A DNA stretch of 64,000 nt from an uncultured Pelagibacteraceae bacterium (GCA_902620585.1 CACNJC010000004.1:1-64000), one strand, 5' to 3'; shown: positions 8,706-19,694, counted from the first letter of the stretch. Numbers and translations: made by a program. Notes: a model not told the origin generated them from the sequence alone.

Positions 8706-9635
8706 ATGAATAAATTTGCTTTAACTGTTGAAAATCTTACTAAGATTTACTCTGGGACTAAAAATGAAATAGAAAATAAAGCTCTTAATGATTTAAATTT
8801 TCAAGTCAAACAAGGAGAGGTGTTTGGTTTACTAGGACCTAATGGAGCAGGTAAAACAACTTTTCTAAGTATTTTGGGTGGAACTGTCTCAAAAACAGAA
8901 GGTAAGATAAATGTGTGGGGTTTTGATATAGACAAAAATCCGAGGCAAGTAAAAGCTTCAATTGGTATAGTTCCACAAGAAGTAAATTTAGATGCTTTTT
9001 TCAGTCCTAAAAAGTTACTAGAGCTTCAAGCTGGCTTATATGGGGTGACAAAAAAAGAGATGATTACTGACTTAATTTTAAAGATTGTAGCGCTAGAGAA
9101 AAAGGCTGATGCTTATTCAAGAAGTTTATCTGGAGGGATGAAAAGAAGACTACTAATTGCAAAAGCTATGGTACATCAGCCTCCTATACTCATTTTAGAC
9201 GAACCTACAGCAGGCGTTGATGTCGAATTGAGAAATAACCTTTGGAGCAATGTCAAAAAACTAAATAAGGAAGGTGTTACAGTTATATTAACAACACATT
9301 ATTTATTTGAAGCTCAAGAAATGTGTGATCGAATAGCAATTTTAAATAAAGGAAACCTAGTTGCCCTCGATACAACTCAAAAACTTTTAGATAGAATTAA
9401 AACCAAAAAAATTAATATTAAAGTTGAAAAAATTGAGTCTAGTAAAAATTTACAAATGAACGGAATTAAGTTTAAAGTAAATTCAAGTGATTCTATTTCA
9501 GTGACTTATGAAAAAACTTCATTTAATTTTGGTGAAGTTGTTAATTATTTAAGTAAAAATAACGTAAAAATACTAGATATTGTGACAGAAGATGGTGATT
9601 TAGAAGATGTATTTGTTCAGCTAACAAATAGGTAG
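8706..9635 (+). CDS. ABC-2 type transporter ATP-binding protein
   Basis: ABC ATPase of 309 residues, of the group that pairs with ABC-2 membrane proteins (multidrug or polysaccharide export, YadG/NodI-like). Walker A is GPNGAGKTT (about 44-52), the signature is LSGGMKRRL, and Walker B is LILDEPTAGVD, followed by the switch TTHYLFEAQEM. A C-terminal extension of about 80 residues ends in DGDLEDVFVQLT, typical of this family. No permease is adjacent: the next gene is bioY. The family resemblance is to exporters rather than to ECF importers such as BioM. The partner is unknown. Confidence 0.8.
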   Translation: MNKFALTVENLTKIYSGTKNEIENKALNDLNFQVKQGEVFGLLGPNGAGKTTFLSILGGTVSKTEGKINVWGFDIDKNPRQVKASIGIVPQEVNLDAFFSPKKLLELQAGLYGVTKKEMITDLILKIVALEKKADAYSRSLSGGMKRRLLIAKAMVHQPPILILDEPTAGVDVELRNNLWSNVKKLNKEGVTVILTTHYLFEAQEMCDRIAILNKGNLVALDTTQKLLDRIKTKKINIKVEKIESSKNLQMNGIKFKVNSSDSISVTYEKTSFNFGEVVNYLSKNNVKILDIVTEDGDLEDVFVQLTNR

Positions 9636-9667
9636 ATTTAATTTAAAAAAAAGATAAATATATATAA

Positions 9668-10219
9668 ATGGAAATTGTTAAAAATATTTCGCAGCATAAA
9701 CTGATTAAAAATTTACTTATAGTTTTTATTGGTACAATGTGTCTCGCTATTTCATCAAAAGTTAAGATACCTTTTTTTCCAGTTCCTATGACAATGCAAA
9801 CTCTTGTTGTATTGGTAATTGGTATTGGTCTAGGGTGGAAACTTGCAGTAACAACTATAACTCTTTATTTATTTGAGGGAATAATAGGGCTACCAGTTTT
9901 TTCAGGGACTCCAGAAAAAGGAGTAGGTCTTATGTATTTTACTGGTCCTACCATGGGTTATTTAATTGGATTTTTAGCAGCTGCTTTTATTGCTGGTAAG
10001 TTTGACTACAGCGATAATCTAATAAAGAATTTTCTAAAATTGTTGTTTGCAGTTAGTATAATTTATCTTTTTGGATTAATTTGGCTGGGACAATTGATAG
10101 GTTGGGATAAACCATTATTTAAACTAGGTGCAGAACCCTTTTTGTTAGCCGAGTTATTTAAAATTCTTTTAGTAACTTTTTCAATTAATCAAATAAAGAA
10201 AATAAAAAAAATTCTTTAA
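9668..10219 (+). CDS. bioY: Biotin transporter BioY (S component)
   Basis: Membrane protein of 183 residues with the BioY signature region VPFFPVPMTMQTL-like (here KIPFFPVPMTMQTLVV) near residues 30-46, followed by hydrophobic segments and GPTMGYLIGFLAAAF. BioY captures biotin, either alone or with the BioM/BioN energising module. No bioM or bioN is in the window. The upstream ABC ATPase is of another type, though shared use cannot be excluded. It suggests dependence on environmental biotin. It converges with regA, with only one base between the stops. Confidence 0.88.
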   Translation: MEIVKNISQHKLIKNLLIVFIGTMCLAISSKVKIPFFPVPMTMQTLVVLVIGIGLGWKLAVTTITLYLFEGIIGLPVFSGTPEKGVGLMYFTGPTMGYLIGFLAAAFIAGKFDYSDNLIKNFLKLLFAVSIIYLFGLIWLGQLIGWDKPLFKLGAEPFLLAELFKILLVTFSINQIKKIKKIL

Positions 10220-10220
10220 T

Positions 10221-10793
10221 TTATTTTGGGGATCTTTTAGATAAAATTCTTTGGAGTGTCCTTCTATGCATTTTGAGTCTTCTAGCTGTTTCAGATACAT
10301 TACGGTTACATAATTCAAAAACTCTATGAATATGTTCCCATTTCACTCTGTCTGCGGACATTGGATTTTCTGGCGGTTTTGCTTTCGACTCAGGTGAAGC
10401 CAATAGTGCTGCTTCGACATCATCTGCATCCACAGGTTTAGCTATGTAATCTATAGCACCTGCCTTAACTGCCGCTACAGCAGTAGGTAAATTCCCGTAT
10501 CCGGTTAACATTACAATTCTACAATCTTGTTTATTTTTAGATAATTCTTTAACTACATCAATTCCACTTCCATCCTCTAGCCTAAGGTCTATAATAGCAA
10601 AGTTAGGAGGGCTATTTTTTACTATTTGAAGTCCCTCAGCCACATTTTTAGCCTCTTTTGGAAGAAAACCTTTCTTTTCCATGGCTCTTGAGAGCCTGCC
10701 CCGCAATGGATCGTCATCATCAAGGATAAGTAGAGACTTGTCGGAAAAATCCGACAGATTTAGTTGTTTTGGATAATTTTTTTGTGCTCTCAT
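10221..10793 (-). CDS. regA: Redox response regulator RegA/PrrA/ActR
   Basis: Response regulator of 190 residues. The receiver begins LLILDDDDPLRGRL, with phospho-acceptor Asp69 in FAIIDLRLEDGSG, and a Fis-type helix-turn-helix lies at the C terminus (VSETARRLKMHRRTLQRILSK). This two-domain arrangement without an AAA domain is the RegA family, which controls respiration, carbon and nitrogen genes in response to redox state in alphaproteobacteria. Its probable kinase RegB is 4.3 kb away at 15085-16368, beyond the polyamine operon. Confidence 0.92.
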   Translation of the reverse strand: MRAQKNYPKQLNLSDFSDKSLLILDDDDPLRGRLSRAMEKKGFLPKEAKNVAEGLQIVKNSPPNFAIIDLRLEDGSGIDVVKELSKNKQDCRIVMLTGYGNLPTAVAAVKAGAIDYIAKPVDADDVEAALLASPESKAKPPENPMSADRVKWEHIHRVFELCNRNVSETARRLKMHRRTLQRILSKRSPK

Positions 10794-10852
10794 ATGATGT
10801 TCATATAGTTATAAAATCCTGAATTACAATGTTTCAAAAGGGGTTTTTTTTC

Positions 10853-10881
10853 TTGACATAAAGTCAAAAACGCTTAAATGC
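10853..10881 (+). promoter_or_regulatory. Possible promoter of the polyamine operon
   Basis: A perfect TTGACA (-35) stands at 10853-10858 in the 158-base gap between divergent regA and the decarboxylase gene. The -10 is poor: TAAATG or a nearby A+T hexamer at 16-17 bases spacing. A clear Shine-Dalgarno-like GAGGG lies at 10938-10942, nine bases before the ATG at 10952. Only the -35 and the ribosome-binding site are strong. Confidence 0.4.
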
Positions 10882-10889
10882 GAATAAAT

Positions 10890-10923
10890 AAGGTTTTTTT
10901 TATACAAATTTTTTAAAAACCTT
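10890..10923 (+). repeat. Inverted repeat in the polyamine operon leader
   Basis: Perfect nine-base arms AAGGTTTTT and AAAAACCTT enclose a loop of about 16 A+T-rich bases, between the presumed promoter and the ribosome-binding site of the decarboxylase gene. It could fold in the 5' leader or be a DNA-binding site. No U-tract follows, so it does not look like a plain terminator. Confidence 0.45.
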
Positions 10924-10951
10924 CTGTGTAAACTAACGAGGGACACATGAA

Positions 10952-12130
10952 ATGCGAAAATTTAAGAACGTTAACGAATTAGTTAATGAATTAAAACCAG
11001 ATTACCCCGTATACTGTATACGGCCAGAAGCGATAAAAAAATCCACAAAATTTTTCAAGGAAAATTTCCCAGGTAAGATTTTATACGCAGTCAAGACCAA
11101 TCCTAATGTTAAAGTCATTAAACAAATTATTTCAAATGAAATTGAAGATTTTGATGTAGCGTCTTTAAATGAAATTAAACTGATTAAAAAGATAAAACCT
11201 GATGCTAACTTATACTTTATGCACACTATTAAAAGCATCGAAAGTATTTCATCAGCATATTACGATTATGGAGTCAGAAATTTTGCATTAGATCATAAAG
11301 ATGAGCTTAGAAAAATTCTTGAAGCCACTAATCAAGCCAAAGATCTTAACTTATATGTAAGAATAGCTATTTCTAATGAGCATGCTGAAATTGACTTGTC
11401 GAGAAAATTTGGAGCCCTTCCAAATGAAGCTTTAGGCCTTGTAAGACTATGTAAAGACCACTCGAAAAAACTTGGGATAAGCTTTCATGTGGGTTCTCAA
11501 TGTATGCATAAAATATCTTATTCTAAAGGTATTAGTGAAATTGGAAATATCATTAAAAAAACTAAAATTATACCTGACGTAATAAATGTAGGAGGTGGTT
11601 TTCCATCAATTTATCCTGATCTTAATCCAGAACCAATTATTAATTATATTAACGAGATTAAGAGATCACTAAAAAATTTAAAATTAACAAAAACACCCCA
11701 AATCATTTGTGAACCCGGTAGAGCAATTGTCGCTGAAAGTGGTTCGACAATCGTTAAGGTGGTTTTAAGAAAAAAACAAAACCTGTATATAAATGATGGT
11801 ACTTATGGGTCCTTATTTGATGCGGGAGTTCCTAATTTTGTACTACCAAGCAAAATGATTACTAATGGCAGAGTACATTCAAAAAAATTAACACCATTTA
11901 GCTTCTTTGGCCCGACTTGCGATAGTATAGATTATATGAAGGGACCTTTTTTGTTACCAAATAATATTAAAGAAGGTGACTACATTGAGCTAGGGCAACT
12001 TGGAGCTTATGGATTGACTTTCAGAACAAAATTTAACGGTTTTTATTCAAATGCAATTTTTGAAATAAATGATAAACCAATAATGTCTTTATATGAAGAC
12101 TCAAGTAAAATTAATTACTTGGTTGCTTAA
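10952..12130 (+). CDS. Fold-type III PLP amino-acid decarboxylase (arginine/ornithine/lysine)
   Basis: PLP decarboxylase of the alanine-racemase fold, 392 residues. Seen: YAVKTN with the Schiff-base Lys48, HVGSQC, the PLP-phosphate loop GGGFP (214-218), CEPGRAI (253-259), and the partner-subunit motif GPTCDSID with Cys323. The family includes ornithine, lysine, diaminopimelate and arginine decarboxylases. At the place where eukaryotic ornithine decarboxylase has its substrate-binding Asp332, my alignment by eye gives proline, so the substrate is uncertain. Two downstream genes process agmatine, which argues for arginine; ornithine or lysine remain possible. Its stop overlaps the next start (TAATG). 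Confidence 0.8.
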   Translation: MRKFKNVNELVNELKPDYPVYCIRPEAIKKSTKFFKENFPGKILYAVKTNPNVKVIKQIISNEIEDFDVASLNEIKLIKKIKPDANLYFMHTIKSIESISSAYYDYGVRNFALDHKDELRKILEATNQAKDLNLYVRIAISNEHAEIDLSRKFGALPNEALGLVRLCKDHSKKLGISFHVGSQCMHKISYSKGISEIGNIIKKTKIIPDVINVGGGFPSIYPDLNPEPIINYINEIKRSLKNLKLTKTPQIICEPGRAIVAESGSTIVKVVLRKKQNLYINDGTYGSLFDAGVPNFVLPSKMITNGRVHSKKLTPFSFFGPTCDSIDYMKGPFLLPNNIKEGDYIELGQLGAYGLTFRTKFNGFYSNAIFEINDKPIMSLYEDSSKINYLVA

Positions 12131-13176
12131 TGATAAAAAAAAATGGTCCTAAAATTGGACATAACAAGAAATCATTTTTAAATAGCCCCGTAGAACATAT
12201 TGATATTACTTCTTTTGACGCCAGAAAGATAATTGACGGTATGAGCAAAATGTCGTTCACATCAAGGGATACAGCAAAAGCAGCTAATATTTTTAATGAA
12301 ATGATATCAGATGAAAATTGTTCCATTTTTCTAACTATTGCTGGATCAACATCTGCTGGTGGTTGTATGAAATTGTATTCAGATTTAATCAAATATAATA
12401 TGGTTGATGCAGTAGTAGCTACTGGTGCCTCTATTATAGATATGGATTTTTTTGAGGCTTTAGGTTTTAAACACTATCAAGGATCTCAATTTCAAGATGA
12501 TACAGAACTTAGAAAAAACTATATTGACAGAATTTATGACACGTATATAGATGAAGAAGAACTACAAGCTTGTGATAAAGCTATTTGTGAGATTGCCAAT
12601 TCCCTTCAACCTAAACCTTATACTTCAAGAGAATTTATACTTGAATTAGGTAAGTATTTAAAAACAAAAGCTAAAAAAAAAGGCTCTCTTATTGAAACAG
12701 CTTTTGACAATGGTGTTCCAATTTTTTGCCCCGCTTTTACTGATAGTTCTGCAGGTTTTGGATTAGTTATGCATCAAGAAGAAAACCCTGATAAACATAT
12801 AACAATTGACTCAATTAGAGAAATGAGGGAATTAACCGAAATAAAAATTAAATCAAAACAGTCTGGCTTGCTAATGGTAGGTGGGGGGGTTCCTAAAAAT
12901 TTTATTCAAGACACAGTTGTATGTGCTGAACTATTAGGCAAACAAGTTGATATGCATAAGTATGCTATTCAAATTACTGTAGCTGACACAAGAGATGGAG
13001 CTTGCAGCAGTTCAACTTTAAAAGAAGCTAGTTCATGGGGAAAAGTAGATATTGCTAAGGAGCAAATGGTGTTTGCTGAAGCAACAAGTGTTTTACCTTT
13101 AATTGCGAGTGATGCATATCACCGTCAAAATTGGAAAAGTAGAGAAAAAAGAAATTTCCAAAAAATATTTAAATAA
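12130..13176 (+). CDS. speY: Deoxyhypusine-synthase-like protein, probable homospermidine synthase
   Basis: 348 residues clearly of the deoxyhypusine synthase family: VVATGASIIDMDF (95-107, the NAD/spermidine region), GVPIFCPAFTDSS (195-207) and GGGVPKNF with the presumed imine-forming Lys256. Bacteria lack eIF5A, and a cyanobacterial homologue (SpeY of Anabaena) makes homospermidine from putrescine, so this gene is best read as a polyamine aminobutyl-transferase. It is translationally coupled to the decarboxylase upstream. The agmatine-to-putrescine enzymes follow it, supplying its likely substrate. Product identity is inferred. Confidence 0.82.
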   Translation: MIKKNGPKIGHNKKSFLNSPVEHIDITSFDARKIIDGMSKMSFTSRDTAKAANIFNEMISDENCSIFLTIAGSTSAGGCMKLYSDLIKYNMVDAVVATGASIIDMDFFEALGFKHYQGSQFQDDTELRKNYIDRIYDTYIDEEELQACDKAICEIANSLQPKPYTSREFILELGKYLKTKAKKKGSLIETAFDNGVPIFCPAFTDSSAGFGLVMHQEENPDKHITIDSIREMRELTEIKIKSKQSGLLMVGGGVPKNFIQDTVVCAELLGKQVDMHKYAIQITVADTRDGACSSSTLKEASSWGKVDIAKEQMVFAEATSVLPLIASDAYHRQNWKSREKRNFQKIFK

Positions 13177-13177
13177 G

Positions 13178-14053
13178 ATGAAAAAGACGAGAGTAGCCTT
13201 GATACAGATGAAAATGTCATCTGAAAAAAAGAAAAATATAAATAACGCAATATCAAAAATATATAAAGCTAAAAAAAAAGGTGCAGAAATTATTTGTTTG
13301 CCAGAATTATTTTTAACAAATTATTTTTGTCAGACAGAAAAACACTCAAATTTTAATTTAGCAGAAAAGATTCCAGGACCGACCACTGATATGTTTTCTT
13401 TAATTGCTAAAAAGCTAAAAATAATACTCCTTTTATCTTTATTTGAGAAAAGAACTTCGGGTATTTATCATAATACTTGTGTAGTTATAAACGAGTATGG
13501 AAAAATAAAAGGCAAATATAGAAAAATGCATATACCAGATGATCCTCAATATTATGAAAAATTTTACTTTACCCCTGGAGATCTTGGTTTTAGATCCTTT
13601 AAAACCTCAAAAGGTAACTTAGGAACTTTAATTTGTTGGGATCAATGGTTTCCTGAAGCTGCAAGATTAACAGCTTTGAAAGGAGCAGAGATACTTTTTT
13701 ATCCAACAGCAATAGGCTGGCATCCAAAAGAAAAGAAAAAATTTGGAAAAACCCAGCTTGACTCATGGTTGTCAGTCCAGCGATCTCATGCGATAGCTAA
13801 TGGTGTATATGTTGCTGCTATAAATAGAATCGGTATAGAAAAACAAGGCTCGAAGAAATTAGAATTTTGGGGTAATAGCGTTATATTTGATCCAAGCGGA
13901 AATATTATTAAAAAAGCAAGTTTAGCTGAAAAAATTATTATTTGTGATATAGATTTTAAAAAGATAGAAAATGTAAGAAGACATTGGCCATTTTTTAGAG
14001 ATAGAAGAATAGATTATTATAAAGGTATATTGAAAAATCCTAAAGATGCTTAA
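13178..14053 (+). CDS. aguB: N-carbamoylputrescine amidohydrolase
   Basis: Nitrilase-superfamily enzyme hydrolysing N-carbamoylputrescine to putrescine, CO2 and ammonia. The catalytic triad is visible: Glu43 in CLPELF, Lys116 in KYRKMH, and Cys153 in LICWDQWFPE. The sequence WDQWFPEAARL and the C-terminal HWPFFRDRRIDYY are typical of AguB. I chose ATG 13178, two bases after the speY stop, giving 291 residues starting MKKTRVALIQ; an open frame continues further upstream into speY but adds residues outside the family fold. It overlaps aguA by 8 bases. Confidence 0.93.
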   Translation: MKKTRVALIQMKMSSEKKKNINNAISKIYKAKKKGAEIICLPELFLTNYFCQTEKHSNFNLAEKIPGPTTDMFSLIAKKLKIILLLSLFEKRTSGIYHNTCVVINEYGKIKGKYRKMHIPDDPQYYEKFYFTPGDLGFRSFKTSKGNLGTLICWDQWFPEAARLTALKGAEILFYPTAIGWHPKEKKKFGKTQLDSWLSVQRSHAIANGVYVAAINRIGIEKQGSKKLEFWGNSVIFDPSGNIIKKASLAEKIIICDIDFKKIENVRRHWPFFRDRRIDYYKGILKNPKDA

Positions 14054-15092
14054 AGATTCTAAAGATCTTAACTATAGGATGCCTGCCGAGTGGGAAAAGC
14101 AAAAGTCTACTTGGATAGCCTGGCCACATAATAAAAAAGATTGGCCTAATAAGTTTAAATTTATACCATTTGTTTTTTGTGAGATAATTTCCAAAATCTC
14201 AAATTACCAGAAGGTTAATATTCTTATAGAAAAAAAATCAATTAAAAAACATATAAATTTATTTTTAAAAAAATATTTTATTAATACCAATAATATAAAC
14301 TTTAGAATTTGTAAGACAAATAGAGCATGGCTTAGAGACTCTTTCCCCATTTTTGTTAAAAATAAGAATAACCAAAAAGTCTTGGTAGATTGGGGTTTTA
14401 ATGGATGGGCAAAATATAAAAATTTTGACCATGATAATAAGATATGTACTAAAATAAAGAATTATGTTCGTTTAAGTTCCATAACTCCAACTATAAAAAA
14501 TAAAAGAATAATCTTGGAAGGAGGATCCATAGACGTTAACGGCAAAGGAGTTCTTTTAACAACTCGTGAATGTTTACAAAGTAATATACAAGTCCGAAAT
14601 CCCGGCCTTAAAAAAAAAGAATATGAATACATATTTAAAAAATATTTAGGAATTAAAGAAGTTTTGTGGCTTAATAAAGGAATTGCAGGTGATGACACTC
14701 ATGGCCATATAGATGATATTGCAAGATTTGTAAGTGAAAAAAAAATTTTTTTAGCGCATGAAAGTAATAGAAATGACATTAACTACAAACCATTAAAAGA
14801 GAACTATGAAATTTTAAAGAAATCGATAAAAACAAAACAAATAAAAATTATCAAAATTCCAATGCCTAAAGCAAAATATATTAATGGAATAAGAGTTCCA
14901 GCTACTTATCTAAACTTCTATATTGCAAATAGAATAGTTTTGGTTCCCATTTTCAATGACTACAAAGATAAAATGGTAATTAAAATTTTTAAAAAACATT
15001 TTAAAAATAAAAAGATTATTCCGATAGATTGTTCTTTATTAATTTGGGGATTCGGAGCAATACATTGTATAACTCAACAAGAGCCTAGTTAA
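14046..15092 (+). CDS. aguA: Agmatine deiminase
   Basis: Peptidylarginine-deiminase-fold enzyme converting agmatine to N-carbamoylputrescine plus ammonia, the step before AguB. 348 residues. Motifs are MPAEWEKQKSTWIAWPHN at the N terminus, WLRDSFPIF, LEGGSIDVNGKG, GDDTHGHIDDIARF with the catalytic His and Asp, and the nucleophile Cys341 in the final IHCITQQEPS. Last gene of the polyamine operon; its 3' end overlaps the convergent regB by 8 bases. Confidence 0.95.
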   Translation: MLKDSKDLNYRMPAEWEKQKSTWIAWPHNKKDWPNKFKFIPFVFCEIISKISNYQKVNILIEKKSIKKHINLFLKKYFINTNNINFRICKTNRAWLRDSFPIFVKNKNNQKVLVDWGFNGWAKYKNFDHDNKICTKIKNYVRLSSITPTIKNKRIILEGGSIDVNGKGVLLTTRECLQSNIQVRNPGLKKKEYEYIFKKYLGIKEVLWLNKGIAGDDTHGHIDDIARFVSEKKIFLAHESNRNDINYKPLKENYEILKKSIKTKQIKIIKIPMPKAKYINGIRVPATYLNFYIANRIVLVPIFNDYKDKMVIKIFKKHFKNKKIIPIDCSLLIWGFGAIHCITQQEPS

Positions 15093-16368
15093 TTAAATCT
15101 CTTAAATTCCACTTGACTCTCACTGTAGCCCCATTTTTATTTCTATCATTTAAAAAATAAAGCTTGGCTCCACGTCTTTCTAAGAGAGTTTTACCTAAAA
15201 AGGTTCCTAAACCAGTTCCTGCATTACTATTAATTTGAAAAGATTTAGATTTAATATAGGGTTCTCCTAATATTTCTATGATATCGTCTGGAAAACCTGG
15301 GCCATCATCTTTAATTAATATTTCAATATTTTTTTCATTACTTGATAAGATTACTTCAACTTTACTTTTAGAAAATTTAACTGCGTTACCTAGGAAATTT
15401 CTCAAACCGTAAATTATTTCCGGTGATCTTTGAAAAGAAAATTTATTTTTATCTTCCTTCAAGATCAATTTTATATTTTTTGAGGAAGATTCTTTAAATG
15501 ATGAGATTACCTCACTAAGTAAATCTTCAAATTTAGTTTTAGAGAAAAATTCATCATCTTTGATTTGTTTTTTTGAAATTTTTTTTAAAATTTCACCACA
15601 TCTCTTTGTTTGGCTAACTAATAAATCGATATCTTTAGAATGTTCACTACTATTTCCAAGTTCTTTTTTGAGCTCTGACGCAACTACACTTATTGTTGCC
15701 AATGGTGTTCCCAGTGAATGTGCTGCCGCTGCTGCTTGTCCTCCAAGAGACTCTAACTCGTACTCTTTTGCTATTACTTGTTGTAATTTAGTTACTGCAT
15801 CAGATCTTCTTTTGCTTTCACCAGAAAATCTGATTCCAAAGTAACATAAAAATATCAAGCAAACAATAATTGCCAAAAAATAACCAACTAAATAAAATTT
15901 AGGAAAAGTAAAAGAGTTGTCATGTATTCCAGGCAATGGATAATGAAAAATAGTTAAAGAAAATAAAAAAATAACAGTTAAGATGCCTAATATCATAGTC
16001 GTTCCCATACTTAAAAACGTAGATGAAACTATCGCCGGCACAATGATTAAAATTGAAAATGGATTTGAAATACCACCCGTTAAATAAAGTAATGCTGACA
16101 ACTGTATCAAATCATATACTAAGAATATACTGGCATATAAGTCCTTCAAAATAACAGATTTTATAGTAAACTGAAGGTAGACATTAGTTAATATTCCTAT
16201 AAATAAAATTAAATATGTAATTAGAACTAGGAAATCTAATTTTAGATAAAAATATACTAAATTAATTGCTGTAAACTGGCCTATTATTGCTATCCATCTT
16301 AAAATGACTAAGGTTTTTCTATCTAAATTGAGGTTTTCTCCCAACCTGAAGAGAGTAGAAAAATTCAT
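15085..16368 (-). CDS. regB: Redox sensor histidine kinase RegB/PrrB/ActS
   Basis: Membrane kinase of 427 residues with six predicted helices in the first 180. It carries the RegB quinone-binding heptapeptide GGISNPF (98-104), the phospho-acceptor His217 in AAAAHSLGTPLAT, and a cysteine in TKRCGEIL (Cys257) at the position of the redox-active cysteine of Rhodobacter RegB. HATPase motifs DDGPGFP and GLGTFLGKTLLERRG follow. Partner of RegA at 10221-10793; the usual senC between them is absent. It lies directly downstream of gyrB on the same strand, with 6 bases between them. Confidence 0.93.
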   Translation of the reverse strand: MNFSTLFRLGENLNLDRKTLVILRWIAIIGQFTAINLVYFYLKLDFLVLITYLILFIGILTNVYLQFTIKSVILKDLYASIFLVYDLIQLSALLYLTGGISNPFSILIIVPAIVSSTFLSMGTTMILGILTVIFLFSLTIFHYPLPGIHDNSFTFPKFYLVGYFLAIIVCLIFLCYFGIRFSGESKRRSDAVTKLQQVIAKEYELESLGGQAAAAAHSLGTPLATISVVASELKKELGNSSEHSKDIDLLVSQTKRCGEILKKISKKQIKDDEFFSKTKFEDLLSEVISSFKESSSKNIKLILKEDKNKFSFQRSPEIIYGLRNFLGNAVKFSKSKVEVILSSNEKNIEILIKDDGPGFPDDIIEILGEPYIKSKSFQINSNAGTGLGTFLGKTLLERRGAKLYFLNDRNKNGATVRVKWNLRDLIN

Positions 16369-16374
16369 TGTATT

Positions 16375-18444
<2,070 letters not shown>

Positions 18445-18570
18445 TTAGATAATTATTTATAACATTTTTTTAGGTTAATATAAAATGGCTAGTTAGATCT
18501 ATTGCTTAGAATGATTGTGTTCCAACGATTTTAGCTTAAAATAAAAAAAAAATTTTAAATTGTAGAAAAG

Positions 18571-19686
18571 TTATATTTTCATAGGCATTATAACATAATA
18601 ACTGTTTTTATCTGAAAAGTCTTCGATTAACACAGGAGATACTGAATCTTTTAAATTCATTTTCAAATTTTTATCTTCAATTTCGGACGCTATATCAATT
18701 AAATATTTTGAGTTAAAACTTATACTTAAATTATCGGAGTTAAAATTTGCTTTAATGACTTCATTCCCTTCGCCAGAATTAGCACTATTTACAGAAAGTT
18801 GAATATTTTCTTTATTTATAACTAATTTTACACCCTCTTTTCTGTCTAAAGAAACACTTGCCACTCTCTCTATTGAACTTATAAAATCTTTAGAAGGTAC
18901 TATTAGAGATTTTTCGTTTTTCGTAGGCACAACTTTTTTATAATCTGGAAATTTTCCATCTATTACTTTGGAAATCAATTTCATTTTTCCTAAGGTAAAC
19001 TTCACTTTATTTTCACTTGTCTGCATTAGCATTTTTTCATTTGTTTCAGCCAATAATGTACAAAGTTGAAAAACAGTTTTTCTAGGTAGTATTAAAGATG
19101 AAAAATTTTCTGTATTTTCTATTTCTAGGCTACTTGATGAGAGCCTATGACTATCAGTGGCCACACCTGTTAGAAAGTTTCTGCCATGCCCCTCTGTAAG
19201 GTGCAAAAAGATACCATTTAAATAATGTCTTGTGTCATCGTTCGAGATTGCAATTTTAGTTTTATTTAGAAGTTTTAAAAATCTATTATTGTCTAGGGAA
19301 ATTTCATGACCTTCAAATTCATCAGCAAATGATGGAAAATTGTCTGTCGGCAAACAAAGTAAATTAAAATCAGAATTATCGCTTTTTAGACTTAATTTAT
19401 TCTCTGATTTAAGGTCAAAATTTAATTCTGAGTCTGAGGATATTTTCCTAAGTATATCGTAAAGGATAGCTGCGGAAGTTGTAGTGCTTCCCTCTTTTAA
19501 AATCTTTACTTCACTTATTTCATCGTAAAAAACAATATCTAAGTCAGTTGCAACTATTGACAATTTATTATCTTTTAATTGAATTAAAACATTTGAAAGA
19601 ATTGGCAGGGTATTTTTCTTTTCAACTACTCCCTGGACAAAATTTAGTGATTTTAATAATATATCCCTTTTAACAATAAACTGCAT
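18571..19686 (-). CDS. dnaN: DNA polymerase III sliding clamp (beta subunit)
   Basis: 371 residues, three-domain beta clamp. The N terminus MQFIVKRDILLKSLNFVQGVV, GIFLHLTEG, LVATDSHRL-like VATDSHRLSS, and the C-terminal PVLIEDFSDKNSYYVIMPMKI are typical. It follows dnaA by 8 bases and is presumably co-transcribed. The usual recF does not follow; a 135-base gap leads to gyrB instead. Confidence 0.96.
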   Translation of the reverse strand: MQFIVKRDILLKSLNFVQGVVEKKNTLPILSNVLIQLKDNKLSIVATDLDIVFYDEISEVKILKEGSTTTSAAILYDILRKISSDSELNFDLKSENKLSLKSDNSDFNLLCLPTDNFPSFADEFEGHEISLDNNRFLKLLNKTKIAISNDDTRHYLNGIFLHLTEGHGRNFLTGVATDSHRLSSSSLEIENTENFSSLILPRKTVFQLCTLLAETNEKMLMQTSENKVKFTLGKMKLISKVIDGKFPDYKKVVPTKNEKSLIVPSKDFISSIERVASVSLDRKEGVKLVINKENIQLSVNSANSGEGNEVIKANFNSDNLSISFNSKYLIDIASEIEDKNLKMNLKDSVSPVLIEDFSDKNSYYVIMPMKI

Positions 19687-19694
19687 CTTTATTA

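Noticed and set aside
13103-13177. Longer N terminus for AguB
   Set aside because: The extension is a shadow of the speY 3' end; ATG 13178 is two bases after the speY stop and yields the usual nitrilase start.
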